From Polymorphum gilvum SL003B-26A1 (GTDB lineage: Bacteria; Pseudomonadota; Alphaproteobacteria; Rhizobiales; Stappiaceae), in the NCBI RefSeq assembly GCF_000192745.1, contig NC_015259.1:495001-559000 (forward strand): 64,000 bases of DNA. The letters run 5' to 3'. The position numbers and the translations under genes are program-made. Below the pieces are notes generated by a model. That model saw nothing but the letters and a program-made list of their open reading frames with translations. It made no database searches and had not been told where the DNA came from. Shown here in pieces: positions 42,841 through 52,313 of this stretch (its first letter is position 1; every line of letters begins with the position of its first letter).

Positions 42841-43341
42841 TCAGGTAATTCTCAAATGAAACAGGCCGACTGGCTTCCCGCCTTGGCTCAGGACAATTTC
42901 CTGCGGGTACTCACGAGCCTCGCCCCATAGAACCCGTCCGAAATCGATCAGCTCACCCGAAGACGGAGCGGAACAGCGCCACCGAACAGCATCCGTTGCG
43001 AGGTCAATCGGCATCCGCCGTTGACCGTTCGGCAGCCAGAAAATCAGCGATGCTTGACCGTCATAAGCATCCTGGAAAGAGAGGATGGCTGATTTGAGTG
43101 CTCCTCCCAACCACGCCTCCGCGTCAGTTGGAGTGAGCAGGTCGAGGCAAGCATCGAGGCCCGCCACAACGAGTGTGTCTCCCGCGTTGCTCGGCAGATC
43201 GTCCGGCCAGGACTTGGTGGCGCGCATCAGCTGACGCAGGCTGTAAACTTGGTTCGCCTTCGCGACGGTCGAGAAGGCATCCTCGTCCCAAATCCAGCTG
43301 ATACCCCGCCGCTGCCAGACGCTGTCGAGCACCTGTTTCAT
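42841..43341 (-). CDS. Unknown component of the BREX-like operon
   Basis: 166 residues from ATG 43341 (MKQVLDSVWQRRGISWIWDE). It starts two bases after the methylase stop and ends two bases before the helicase start, so it is clearly part of the operon. The sequence is globular (NAGDTLVVAGLDACLDLLTP, AILSFQDAYDGQASLIFWLP). I see no P-loop or catalytic motif and cannot assign it to BrxA, BrxB or BrxF. It could be a specificity or adaptor protein. Confidence 0.7.
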   Translation of the reverse strand: MKQVLDSVWQRRGISWIWDEDAFSTVAKANQVYSLRQLMRATKSWPDDLPSNAGDTLVVAGLDACLDLLTPTDAEAWLGGALKSAILSFQDAYDGQASLIFWLPNGQRRMPIDLATDAVRWRCSAPSSGELIDFGRVLWGEAREYPQEIVLSQGGKPVGLFHLRIT

Positions 43342-43343
43342 GC

Positions 43344-46300
43344 TCAATCCTCCAGGAAGAACGACAGCTGCCGGACCTGCTCTTTGTGGCTGGCGGCCCA
43401 GTTGTTGTAGATGGTCAGCGCCCGCGAGGCCGCATTCCGCATCGCCTGCGTCTGGCCACGCTTGCTCATCCATTCGAGAAGGCTCTTCAGCGCGGCGTGC
43501 GGTTTGAAGTTTTCGTTCTTCAAAGTGTCTGCCGCATTGATGCCGCTGCCGTCATAACAGGCGCCCATGAGAACGAAGGCCTGATCAAGATCAGCAGTGA
43601 GACGCCGACGGTGCCGTCCCTGCCAGTCGCGGGCGATTTCCAGCGGGTCGTTGAGATAGAAGACCTTCTTTTCCTCGCGTGCCCAGCCGCGGTTCACGAA
43701 TTCGTCGGGTGCGATACCCGAACCGCGCAAGACCTTCTGCATTTGGTCTCTGGCAAGCTCGGTCTTGCCGTCGAAGATACGTAGGAACTGGCGGGTAATC
43801 GGCTCTGCGACCACGGGTGGGGGCTCGGCTGCCTTGTTGGTATCTTCGTCGATGAGCTGATTGATACCAACCAAAGCATCCTTAACGGAGATCGGACGAC
43901 CTTCGTCCACGTACACCTTCCCATAATGCTGCGAGAAATACTCAAGCGCCTTGCCCCGCCGGATGACTTGAAGGTCAGCCGCGGGCAGACCGGCCCGTGC
44001 GTGGTTTTCAAGCAAACCCTGAAGCTGGCGGACATCTGCCAAGACCTCACGACGCATTCGACCCCAGCTGACGGATTTTGGCTCTTCAGTCCGCTTTCGG
44101 CAGACATGGATTATGTCGTACTCAACCTTCTGAGAGCCGAATTGCCCGTCGCCTTTGGTCTCGTCTGATCTAATCGGATAAGTCGCCTCCAGATAGAATC
44201 CGGCATCGAATAAAGACTCCAAGACAGACACCCACGGCGCATCTTCGCTGTGATGGAAAGTAAACGCGAGCATGCCGCCGGGTTTCAATACCCGGTGTGC
44301 TTCTTTCCAGCACGCCGTTAGAAGTCGTTGGTAAAAGCCGTTTGGATCCTCTGGTTCACGATAGCGGTTAGCGACGGCTTCCAGTGTTTTTGGGGTGTAC
44401 TCAGCCGAGAAAACGTCTGGGTATCGTTCTCGCATGACTATACGCAGCCAAACATAGAAAAAATCGGATAGCTCAGAGTACTGGACCAAATCGCCAAACG
44501 GCGGATCGGTAATCACTAAGTCGAACATATCCGCCGAATAAACGCTCAAATCTGTCGACGAAGCTTGAAGGACGCTCCCGCCTTTCACAGCGTCGAAAGG
44601 CAGCGCCTTTTCGCTCTTTCCGGAGCACTGGCCCGATAGATCGGGATGTGTTCGAGCTAATTGCTCAAGGCTTATAAGCTCCCAAGGATGCTTCGCCCAA
44701 TCGGCCGACTCCACGGCACCTTCCACACAGGAGGACCAGTTTCCCCTGCCGAGTGTACCGAAGACACTATTCTCAATTGCAGTAAGTTTTGGGTGGAAAC
44801 TGTTTCGCGAATAATGAGGCTCCATCTTGTCAGCCCCAGAATTCCAGAAACAAAACATATTCTGGTTACGCAAATATTGCTGGAATGCCGCCATAACATA
44901 CTCGCGCGTTTCCCAGGCGTAGCTTCCAGCCGTCGTTATTGACTTAAGAAGTAGTCCATGGACCATCAATTGGCGAGGATTAAACATTGTCCACCAGTGA
45001 GTGAAGTGATGCCCCTCAACGTCATGTGGACCAATTTCAGCGCCAATAGGAATTGCGCTTCGCGGCCAAAAACCAGCTAGGTCTCCGTTCTTTCTGTCTG
45101 CCCACTCGCTGCAAGCCGCATCAAACTGCTTCGCAATTCTAAGATCAAATGGTGCAAAGAACCGACCGTTGTATGGTCTTGAACTCTGGTCAGATTTGGG
45201 TGCGTATCCTTGTACAGCATACCCGGCCAGTGGTGCGGCTTTTCCGAACTGTCGAGCAGAATCCAGCAAATCTTGAACAGTGCCGCACGAAGCGCATTCA
45301 AAGTGTGAGCGTTTTGGAACCGTGCCGGCGGCTCCGTCCGTTCGGAAAGTCACGCCAGTATCTGGGCAAATTACTTCGTCAGGGAGTGCCCCCCTCACTT
45401 CGAGAAGGCGTATCTTAGAGGCTCTTTCGCGATCCCACCGTTCGCTTGAGACGGCGTCATCATGCGGCGACCCTCCGAATGGAGCGCCGTTAGAATCGAT
45501 CTTTGGGCTGCCAGCCAGCCATTCAGGATGGACCAGGAGCGAGAGCTCGACCTTCTTGTTTTTGCCTTTGCCGAGCTTCACCATTTCAGTGTGGGAGCAA
45601 TGGGGGCAGACGACGCGACCCTTCGGATCGAGTATCGAATAGGAAGGCTCGTCAGGTGCGACGTACAGCGGGACGTCCGGCGCCATGCGCGCCTCAGCTT
45701 CCTCGATATCGAAACGCTCATTGCACGACCGGCACGTGTGCTGCCAATGTTTCACCGTCAGCGTCTTTATCGCCATGACGGGGTTGGTCATGATCGGTGT
45801 GCGGTGACCGCAGCCTGTCACCTGGCAAGGTCCATGTTTCGCCCAGAAGGTGTAGATGATCTCCGGCCCTTCGTAGCTGTAGTCCTTCCGCTCCTCGGGC
45901 TTGAGGGAGAGCGGGTCGAAGTCCTCGCTCATAACCTTCCCGGTCGGCTTGTGCGTCCATGTTCCTTTCTCGCCGTTCGGGCCATCGCAGTAGTAGAACG
46001 GCATGATCTGCGGCTTCACCTCGGCCTCGATATCGGCCAGCAGGCGTTTCACCTCGTCCAGATCGACATCCGCCAGCTCCTGCTTCACCACAAACCAAGC
46101 TACAGGATTGAGGTCGTTGCCTGACATCTGCATGCCCAGTCGAGAGCCTTCAACCAGCGTGGTGCCGCCTCCCATGAAGATGTCAGCCACCTTCAGATGC
46201 TTGAAGGCGCCCTTCTTCTGGTGGTTGGCGTAATAGTTGTCCCACACCAGCTTAGCCGCGAGTGAAGGGTCCTCAGGGGCTTTTGTCGCCGCTGCGATCA

Positions 46301-46541
46301 GCATCGAGCGAAACACGCTGGAACGACGCCGCGCCCACCATTTTGACATCTGGTAGATCGGCTTTCCGGCATTGCCTTCGATGACAGCCACCTGATTGAC
46401 CGGCAGGATCGGGAAATCTACCTCAAGACAGGTTTTCGGTCGGTTCGGGTCGCTGAAGTCGACTGTCTCAAGTGCAACGGGCCTACCGGCACCAACTGCG
46501 CGCGCGACCTCTTGGGCGATCATTTCCTTCTTGGTGGCCAT
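43344..46541 (-). CDS. DUF1156-type DNA methyltransferase
   Basis: 1065 residues. The S-adenosylmethionine site FMGGGTTLVEGSRLGMQMSG lies near residue 115, and the catalytic DPPF motif is in FDLVITDPPFGDLVQYSELS near 680. The order (binding motif before catalytic motif, with a long insertion) and the N-terminal LPVNQVAVIEGNAGKPIYQM region fit DUF1156 amino-methylases. Two zinc-ribbon-like cysteine pairs are present (CRSCNERF and CPHCSH). It would mark host DNA so that the defence system attacks only unmodified phage DNA. It follows the PglZ gene by 13 bases. Confidence 0.85.
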   Translation of the reverse strand: MATKKEMIAQEVARAVGAGRPVALETVDFSDPNRPKTCLEVDFPILPVNQVAVIEGNAGKPIYQMSKWWARRRSSVFRSMLIAAATKAPEDPSLAAKLVWDNYYANHQKKGAFKHLKVADIFMGGGTTLVEGSRLGMQMSGNDLNPVAWFVVKQELADVDLDEVKRLLADIEAEVKPQIMPFYYCDGPNGEKGTWTHKPTGKVMSEDFDPLSLKPEERKDYSYEGPEIIYTFWAKHGPCQVTGCGHRTPIMTNPVMAIKTLTVKHWQHTCRSCNERFDIEEAEARMAPDVPLYVAPDEPSYSILDPKGRVVCPHCSHTEMVKLGKGKNKKVELSLLVHPEWLAGSPKIDSNGAPFGGSPHDDAVSSERWDRERASKIRLLEVRGALPDEVICPDTGVTFRTDGAAGTVPKRSHFECASCGTVQDLLDSARQFGKAAPLAGYAVQGYAPKSDQSSRPYNGRFFAPFDLRIAKQFDAACSEWADRKNGDLAGFWPRSAIPIGAEIGPHDVEGHHFTHWWTMFNPRQLMVHGLLLKSITTAGSYAWETREYVMAAFQQYLRNQNMFCFWNSGADKMEPHYSRNSFHPKLTAIENSVFGTLGRGNWSSCVEGAVESADWAKHPWELISLEQLARTHPDLSGQCSGKSEKALPFDAVKGGSVLQASSTDLSVYSADMFDLVITDPPFGDLVQYSELSDFFYVWLRIVMRERYPDVFSAEYTPKTLEAVANRYREPEDPNGFYQRLLTACWKEAHRVLKPGGMLAFTFHHSEDAPWVSVLESLFDAGFYLEATYPIRSDETKGDGQFGSQKVEYDIIHVCRKRTEEPKSVSWGRMRREVLADVRQLQGLLENHARAGLPAADLQVIRRGKALEYFSQHYGKVYVDEGRPISVKDALVGINQLIDEDTNKAAEPPPVVAEPITRQFLRIFDGKTELARDQMQKVLRGSGIAPDEFVNRGWAREEKKVFYLNDPLEIARDWQGRHRRRLTADLDQAFVLMGACYDGSGINAADTLKNENFKPHAALKSLLEWMSKRGQTQAMRNAASRALTIYNNWAASHKEQVRQLSFFLED

Positions 46542-46554
46542 TCGCGCGAGTTCC

Positions 46555-47544
46555 TTATTTCGTTATTTCAACAAAGGGGCAGAGCATTTCGAGAAGCGAC
46601 AGCCCGCCGTGTGCAAGCGTCGGGTAACCCCCTTGGCTCTTCCACTTCCAGCGTCCGACCGCCAGCAGGTGCTTGCCGTGCGGACTTTCCATTTGAAGTG
46701 CGACCGGGGGGACGAAAGGGCCGGCGTCATGGTCGCCTGATAACAGCCTACCGCTCTTCAAGGCACCCTTGAGAAAGGCGGCCTGATCCTCGGCCGCATC
46801 GAAGAAGAGCCCAGTCGCCGCGTAGCCGTGATCTGAAGTGATCACCAATCGGCGACCGGTGGCGAGACGTTCAACAAACTCCCAGAAATCATCGCTGGTC
46901 AGCTGTACCGCGATATCGCGCGTGAGAAGGTCCAGTCCTTGGCCAGCGCCAGAGCCATCGTGTAGCTTGCTGTCTGGCCACTGGTGCCAGAAAACCCAGT
47001 TCGGGGAGGCGTCGATCAGGCCCAAGCAATCCTTCCATGGGAGGTCTATGCACTCCGTCTTGGCAGGTGCCAGGCGATGCACGAGGCTACCGCCGTTGTT
47101 CTGGAGTTGGCTGCGGCTCCCAAAGCCGAGCGCCTTGGCAAAGGCGTTCGTCTCCGACGGTATCTCAGCGCCGTAAGCTGTGGACGTATGGACAACGAAC
47201 CCGCGCGCCCTTGCGCCTTCGACAAGCCAAGGCATCTCTCTAAGGCTTAGACCATCGAGGATCAGGACCGCCTTCGCGCTATAAGGCGCTAACCACCATT
47301 CAACGATCTTGTCGGCATTCCTTGGAGCCGCGCTGGTAAACGTCGGCCACAACTCCCATGCGACCGACGAAAGAAAATGGTCCAGTTCTCCAATCGCGCG
47401 GTCACGTCGCGTCACCTCTCCGGGCGCCTTCTCCACGTCGAGCGGTGCGCCGCATATAGCCAGCGCCCTCTCGATGACCTCTGCCCAGGCTTCAGTTTCC
47501 GAAGCGGTCGTCAAGCCGGCGAGCGTCTCAAGGTTTAAGGCCAT
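46555..47544 (-). CDS. Short PglZ-like protein
   Basis: 329 residues. It has the alkaline-phosphatase-superfamily signature of PglZ: AVLILDGLSLREMPWLVEGA (metal-binding Asp), LVITSDHGYAATGLFFDAA (SDHG motif), and the C-terminal YPTLAHGGLSLLEMLCPFVE. PglZ is the defining protein of BREX and Pgl phage defence, where it is usually more than twice this length, so this is a minimal version. Its ATG overlaps the DUF499 stop (ATGA). Confidence 0.83.
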   Translation of the reverse strand: MALNLETLAGLTTASETEAWAEVIERALAICGAPLDVEKAPGEVTRRDRAIGELDHFLSSVAWELWPTFTSAAPRNADKIVEWWLAPYSAKAVLILDGLSLREMPWLVEGARARGFVVHTSTAYGAEIPSETNAFAKALGFGSRSQLQNNGGSLVHRLAPAKTECIDLPWKDCLGLIDASPNWVFWHQWPDSKLHDGSGAGQGLDLLTRDIAVQLTSDDFWEFVERLATGRRLVITSDHGYAATGLFFDAAEDQAAFLKGALKSGRLLSGDHDAGPFVPPVALQMESPHGKHLLAVGRWKWKSQGGYPTLAHGGLSLLEMLCPFVEITK

Positions 47545-50297
47545 CAGCTGCCCTCCTTGTCGAGCGACAGTTCAAACGTCATGCCGTCCGGCAGCTTTTT
47601 GAGTAGCTCCTTGAGCTGGGCACCGGTTGCCGCATCGACCTTGATCATGACGGATTTGACTGGCGTTGCCGGGCCGATCCCCCAGCCTTCAAGCTTACCG
47701 ATGAGATTAAGAGGCGACGTCGCCGGTGCCGCGTAGGGCATGCGTGGGCTCCCAGCACCACCACCAAAAATGCCGCCGCCGGGCTCAGGAGACGGCTGCA
47801 TTCCGCCTGTGCCAGTGCCTGTCTGCCCACCCGACATGTCGCCGGGCGGTGTTGGCGTGGGTGCCATGCCGCCGCCGAAGAGGCCACCGTTACCGGATGA
47901 TCCGGCACCTGGTTGAGGGTTGGTTCCTCCCGTTGCAGGGACGGCTGAAGGCGGCAGCAGAAACACCTCTTCTAGCTGACGGCCGGTGTAAGACAGCTTG
48001 GGTCTCAGGCGTCGCCAAGCACTCTCCTCCTCTTCACCGGCCTGAGCCTGGAGGTACTCCATCCCTCGGAGATTGATCGCGATCTTGCCCTTCGCACACA
48101 GGCGCACGATCCGCTCCTTCATGGCCGTCTCACCGAGCCAAGGGATGCAATCTTGGCCCGCGGGGCGAGGCTCCTGCAGTTCCTTGAGGAGCTTGCCAAC
48201 CGAGCTGTTGTTACCGGCGGCTTCGAGGACGAGCTGTTCGAAGTCCTCTGGTACGAACAAGTCATTCGTTAGCGCCGCCTCAATGGCCTCCGGCACCTTC
48301 GCTCCCTGTTCACGGAGCGTTTCGACATGGAACTCGCATTTCGTCGGGTCGCCGAAGTTCCACCTGTGCAGGACCGCAAACCGGTCAAACCGCTTTTTGA
48401 GAATGTCCCGCAGTTCGCCTTGGTATTTCGACTGAAGCTTGCGGTACTCAGGGTTTTGCGCCCCCCACTCTTGCGCCTTCATTTCTGCCCTGGCGAGGAC
48501 AAGCAGGTCGCGATCGTAGAAGGCGTTCGATGTCCCGTTCCGGGGGATCAAGAACCGAACCGTGTTGCGCCGCTTTTGAAGATGGTCCTTGAGCCACCGT
48601 CCTAAACGTTCATTGATGCGATCCGGTTCTTCAGGAAGCACAAGGATCGGCAGCCTGTCGTCCCAGCGATCTGGCTGTTCACTCTCTTCCAGCCCCGTCC
48701 ACGGATCGTTCAGCCAGTTGCGCGGAAGGGCGATGACGCGGAACGTCTTGGCTACCTCCTCGGTACCGCCGATTATGTAGCGTACCTCTTTCGCCAGCTG
48801 TCCTAGGTCCGACCCATCTGTGAAGAGCTTGTCGTTCCTTGCAGAGGCCATGACTTTGGCTTGAGGGTTTTCCTCTTCCTTGAAAACAAGCCGTGCGCCG
48901 TCCTGGTGAATGTTGAAGCTGTTCTCGATGACCGTCGCCAGCTCGACCTGGAAAGCATTGTCGTCGACCGGTTTTGCTTGCGTAAGGTCGACCTGCAAGG
49001 CCGCAGGCTCTGCACCCGCCAAGTTACCGACCGCGATCGAACGCAGCCACAGCGCGCCAACGATCTCCTGAAGGTGAGGTACCTTGGCCCCATGATCCGG
49101 CACAGCCTCGGTTACTGACGTCAAATTCCGGAGTGCTTTGTCACGCAGCGCGCGATGTTGCTGATTGGCAACCGAGTCGAGAAGCGCACCAATTCCGGAT
49201 GTGTCATCGTCCAGTCGGAAGTCGGCTGCCGTCAGAACAGACGATGCCTCGCCCCGGCTTTTGAACAGATTGGCCAGAATTCGGATGAGGTCACGCGTCT
49301 CCTGGGCGTCGGTGGCGACCAAAACCTGATCTTCCAGCAGCTGCAACAGGTGAGGCGCAAACGGCCAACACTCCACGAAATCGTGTCGCTTACGATCTTG
49401 TTCTGACGTGGGCGTGCCAAGCAAGCGGAAGTACTCCGCGATGTGAACGCCAAGAACGCCCTCAATCGCGGCCTCGCCGATCTGAAGCCGGTTTTCAAAT
49501 AGCCTGTGAAGCAGCATTCGGCGGCGATCATGCTGTATCTTGTCCGGACTTCCACCTGCCCGAAAATCGACCTGAACCGGGTTAACTCTGTGGATTTGCT
49601 GGTAAGCGTCGCTGGTTCCGTTCCTCACCGAAACCACGAGGACGAGGAGATCCGGATACTCCTTGGCGATCTCGGAAAGGATCTGAATGAAATTGAAAGC
49701 CCAGTTCTTCCAGGGGTACTGCTTGGTATTCGTAAGGCCGTCGAACCAGGTTTGAAATTCATCGAGGAGAAGCATCGTCGGCGTATGACGAAGCAATTCA
49801 AGGATCAGCTGATCGGACGGGATATCAGTCTTCCCGGCCCCCATCCCTTCCCATTTTCCTTTGATGTAAGTACCATGAGGGTGACGTTCGAACAGGATAT
49901 CCCAAAGAAACTTGTACCTTTGGCGGTGCAAGCTCTCGCCAATCACGTGCATGCCATTCCGCAGAGGAATCTGCCCAATCGTGGGTTCAGCGAGGGTGGT
50001 TGACCAGTTCCTAAGCCAGTCGCCTGTCGATGTCGGATCGCTGACAGCGTGGAAGAGCGCTGCCATCAAGTGCGACTTACCAAGGCCGCGCTCACCGATG
50101 ACCACAACTGGCCGTCCCTGCTGAGGGCCAACCGCCTCGATCCCCTTTAGCAGGTCAATCGTCGGGTATGTGATCTCCAGAAAGTCGCGCGCAGGAACCT
50201 GCGTGGCGCCTGTATTGGCGTCATTCGAAAGTTCGATAGCCGTCCCCTTGAGACGCCGCCCTTTGAATTCTTGCCGCAGAACTAGTCCGAGCATCAT
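47544..50297 (-). CDS. DUF499-type AAA ATPase of the BREX-like operon
   Basis: 917 residues. The Walker A motif is VVVIGERGLGKSHLMAALFH near residue 70, and a Walker B-like LLLDEFQTWFDGL follows at about 175. The long middle is DUF499/BrxC-PglY-like. The C-terminal 150 residues contain a Gly/Pro-rich low-complexity linker (GGTNPQPGAGSSGNGGLFGG) and a final domain. Large ATPases of this type form the core of BREX complexes and of related islands. AAGGAG precedes the ATG at 50297. It is followed by pglZ with overlapping codons. Confidence 0.83.
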   Translation of the reverse strand: MMLGLVLRQEFKGRRLKGTAIELSNDANTGATQVPARDFLEITYPTIDLLKGIEAVGPQQGRPVVVIGERGLGKSHLMAALFHAVSDPTSTGDWLRNWSTTLAEPTIGQIPLRNGMHVIGESLHRQRYKFLWDILFERHPHGTYIKGKWEGMGAGKTDIPSDQLILELLRHTPTMLLLDEFQTWFDGLTNTKQYPWKNWAFNFIQILSEIAKEYPDLLVLVVSVRNGTSDAYQQIHRVNPVQVDFRAGGSPDKIQHDRRRMLLHRLFENRLQIGEAAIEGVLGVHIAEYFRLLGTPTSEQDRKRHDFVECWPFAPHLLQLLEDQVLVATDAQETRDLIRILANLFKSRGEASSVLTAADFRLDDDTSGIGALLDSVANQQHRALRDKALRNLTSVTEAVPDHGAKVPHLQEIVGALWLRSIAVGNLAGAEPAALQVDLTQAKPVDDNAFQVELATVIENSFNIHQDGARLVFKEEENPQAKVMASARNDKLFTDGSDLGQLAKEVRYIIGGTEEVAKTFRVIALPRNWLNDPWTGLEESEQPDRWDDRLPILVLPEEPDRINERLGRWLKDHLQKRRNTVRFLIPRNGTSNAFYDRDLLVLARAEMKAQEWGAQNPEYRKLQSKYQGELRDILKKRFDRFAVLHRWNFGDPTKCEFHVETLREQGAKVPEAIEAALTNDLFVPEDFEQLVLEAAGNNSSVGKLLKELQEPRPAGQDCIPWLGETAMKERIVRLCAKGKIAINLRGMEYLQAQAGEEEESAWRRLRPKLSYTGRQLEEVFLLPPSAVPATGGTNPQPGAGSSGNGGLFGGGMAPTPTPPGDMSGGQTGTGTGGMQPSPEPGGGIFGGGAGSPRMPYAAPATSPLNLIGKLEGWGIGPATPVKSVMIKVDAATGAQLKELLKKLPDGMTFELSLDKEGS

Positions 50298-50306
50298 CGG
50301 TCTCCT

Positions 50307-51179
50307 TCAGTCATCGGTGCGTGCGCCATCGAGCGGAGGCGACATGCTCAGTAGTACAATCTGTTGGTCCTGAGGTCGGCGTGTCGATGGATCGACATCG
50401 AGACCAAGTCGCTTGAGGGTGTAATAGAGGAACGCCCTTTTGACCTGAATTTCTGCCACGCCGCGAGACATGCCATAGTCCAACTCAATGATCCGCTTCT
50501 GCCCTGATGTGAGCTTCGGGTGAGGGCCAATTGTGAGGGTGACGGTCTGTTGCCAGTCTAAGTCGTCCTGGGCGCACACACTTGCGCTGCGTCTCTCTCC
50601 TACAGCGATAATTCTGGAGATAACGAAGTCCTTGAACATGGAGTCGTTGGCGCAATAGGCGCGGACATGCCATCGAAAACCGTCGAAGCCGATAGCGTGA
50701 GGTTCGATCCAGCGCCAGAGCGGCTCTGGCTTCGCCATGGATTGATACTCAATCTCCAAAGCGTCCTTAGCCCTGACCGCAGTGATGATGTCCCGCAAGA
50801 CCATAACGTCGATACCGCGTGCCGGAGTTGTCGCAACCTCGACCGGTGTCGTCCCCATGGACCACACATGGTCTGGCTGAAGGGTTCCTTCGGCCAAAGA
50901 TCGAAGCTGGGCGAGGAACTGGTCAGCACTTGGTTTGAAGAACTTGGGTGCGTATGTCTCTCGACGCACGTAGGATTTCGCACTCTTGTCGTAGATCATG
51001 TTGTCCGGCGCCAACGCCAAATAGCGGTTGAGGTCGGTTGATGCTTGCTGAACAGAAATCCCAAAAGTGTCGATCAGATCGCTCCTGTTCACGAAACCCT
51101 CCCAAAACAGCCGGGTCTCAACGAACTCAAGCCGCTGCTCGACACCCCATCGAAGCCCCAACATGTGCTGACTGGCCAT
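50307..51179 (-). CDS. WYL-domain transcriptional regulator (BrxR/CapW-like)
   Basis: About 290 residues. An N-terminal winged helix (RLEFVETRLFWEGFVNRSDL, then FGISVQQASTDLNRYLAL) precedes a WYL domain (ALEIEYQSMAKPEPLWRWIE, HAIGFDGFRWHVRAYC) and a C-terminal WCX-like part. Such proteins repress defence operons and sense an infection-linked ligand through WYL. ATG 51179 follows AGGAG; it is the first gene of the operon, nine bases before the DUF499 gene. About 240 bases separate it from the next gene upstream, where its operator should lie. Confidence 0.85.
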   Translation of the reverse strand: MASQHMLGLRWGVEQRLEFVETRLFWEGFVNRSDLIDTFGISVQQASTDLNRYLALAPDNMIYDKSAKSYVRRETYAPKFFKPSADQFLAQLRSLAEGTLQPDHVWSMGTTPVEVATTPARGIDVMVLRDIITAVRAKDALEIEYQSMAKPEPLWRWIEPHAIGFDGFRWHVRAYCANDSMFKDFVISRIIAVGERRSASVCAQDDLDWQQTVTLTIGPHPKLTSGQKRIIELDYGMSRGVAEIQVKRAFLYYTLKRLGLDVDPSTRRPQDQQIVLLSMSPPLDGARTDD

Positions 51180-51422
51180 CGCCGCTCCTGCCAAATGGGC
51201 CAAGCGACTCGATGCAACGAGAAACTAGACCCACACGCACGCTAGGGTCACAAGCAGGGTAGGGCAAGGCTAGAATTGCTTGCTAGCACGCTGAAATCGA
51301 TGAAGAAATGAACATAACAGGAACAGCGGCGATCAACGGGTGACCTATGAAATTTCGGGCGCCGAGAAGTTGGATCGCGGATGTATTCTCAGCCTGAACA
51401 CAATCATAAATGATTCTGCTTA

Positions 51423-51935
51423 TCAGCGTGTCTTGTGATTGCCATTCATGATGTATTCGATTGTCGCTTCAATTGTCTGATCAAGGCATGGGAAAAATTG
51501 TGTCTGGGTAAAGCACTGTAGATGATCAAGTCCCGATAATTCAGGTTCTGCACCCACGATCAGGTGCTTCTTCCGAGCTGTTATATAACCAATCTCCACG
51601 CGAGGAGCCTGATTATCCATTCTCCTCGGCAGCCACATAATGACGGCGTCAGAACCATCAATTGCGCTTCTTTCCCACAAGACAAACTCAGCGTGGCCAT
51701 CAAGATCACGACGAGGATTGGGGGCAACCGTTGTTGATGGGTCGATTAAAGTAGCCGCGTAGTCGCTTAGTTTCTCGATGACATGAGAGCGCCAAGCGCT
51801 CGGCGTGCCATCGCGATACCCTCCCATGTATATAACTGGGCGCAATAAAGCGGTTTCATCGTGCGTATTTTCTCGTGTGATAACTTTGAGATTTTGAGGT
51901 CGCCCGTCGCCTCGCCCGAAGAGGCCAAACAGCAT
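51423..51935 (-). CDS. Nucleoside 2-deoxyribosyltransferase-like protein
   Basis: 170 residues. After a short N-terminal region it shows the nucleoside deoxyribosyltransferase-like pattern: PVIYMGGYRDGTPSAWRSHV, LIDPSTTV, EFVLWERSAIDGSDAVIMWL and PRVEIGYITARKKHLIVGAE, with the Glu of the last block at the usual catalytic place. Relatives hydrolyse or exchange N-glycosidic bonds, and related folds deplete NAD or nucleotides in phage defence. It lies between the BREX-like operon and the integrase, on the same strand but about 250 bases away from the operon's regulator. A defence role is a guess from its place. Confidence 0.7.
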   Translation of the reverse strand: MLFGLFGRGDGRPQNLKVITRENTHDETALLRPVIYMGGYRDGTPSAWRSHVIEKLSDYAATLIDPSTTVAPNPRRDLDGHAEFVLWERSAIDGSDAVIMWLPRRMDNQAPRVEIGYITARKKHLIVGAEPELSGLDHLQCFTQTQFFPCLDQTIEATIEYIMNGNHKTR

Positions 51936-52021
51936 TTGTTGCCGCTTTCATTTGTTGAGGTCCAAGAAGCATCATAAGAAATATTGAGTGTAAATTCTAT
52001 TTTGTTATTTCGTTCCGAAAA
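51936..52021. other. Short AT-rich gap
   Basis: AT-rich spacer between the excisionase terminator and the deoxyribosyltransferase-like gene, a likely promoter for the latter. No defined boxes can be called with confidence. Confidence 0.3.
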
Positions 52022-52049
52022 AAGAAGCCCCGCCTTGCGGCGGAGCTTC
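52022..52049 (-). terminator. Terminator of the int-alpA transcript
   Basis: GAAGCCCCGCC (52024-52034), loop TTGC, GGCGGAGCTTC (52039-52049), one mismatch. On the minus strand a T-rich stretch follows, so it ends transcription after the excisionase gene. Confidence 0.8.
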
Positions 52050-52069
52050 AGTCGTCGATCTAGGCCGTG

Positions 52070-52291
52070 TCAGGCTGCGGGCTTCAACGGCTTGGGCGCC
52101 ATGCGCTGGCACTCCAGCCACTTGTTGAATTCGGCGCGGTCGATATAGACCCGGCCACCGATCTTTAGTAGCGCCGGCTTCAGTCCATTCGTCTCCGCAT
52201 GGAAGATCCACCAGCGCAGTGTTGGCTCCGTGATGAACGGCGCTTCCGCCGCTACCTGCCTCACGGTCGCCAGGTCCCTGTAGTCAACCAT
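52070..52291 (-). CDS. AlpA-like excisionase/helix-turn-helix protein
   Basis: 73 residues with the MerR-like winged helix of AlpA/Xis proteins: LATVRQVAAEAPFITEPTLR, then WWIFHAETNGLKPALLKIGG and RVYIDRAEFNKWLECQRM. Such proteins direct excision of integrated elements or regulate the integrase. It lies 22 bases downstream of int on the same strand. Confidence 0.85.
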   Translation of the reverse strand: MVDYRDLATVRQVAAEAPFITEPTLRWWIFHAETNGLKPALLKIGGRVYIDRAEFNKWLECQRMAPKPLKPAA

Positions 52292-52313
52292 GTTAACCTC
52301 ATGGTCTTGGGGC

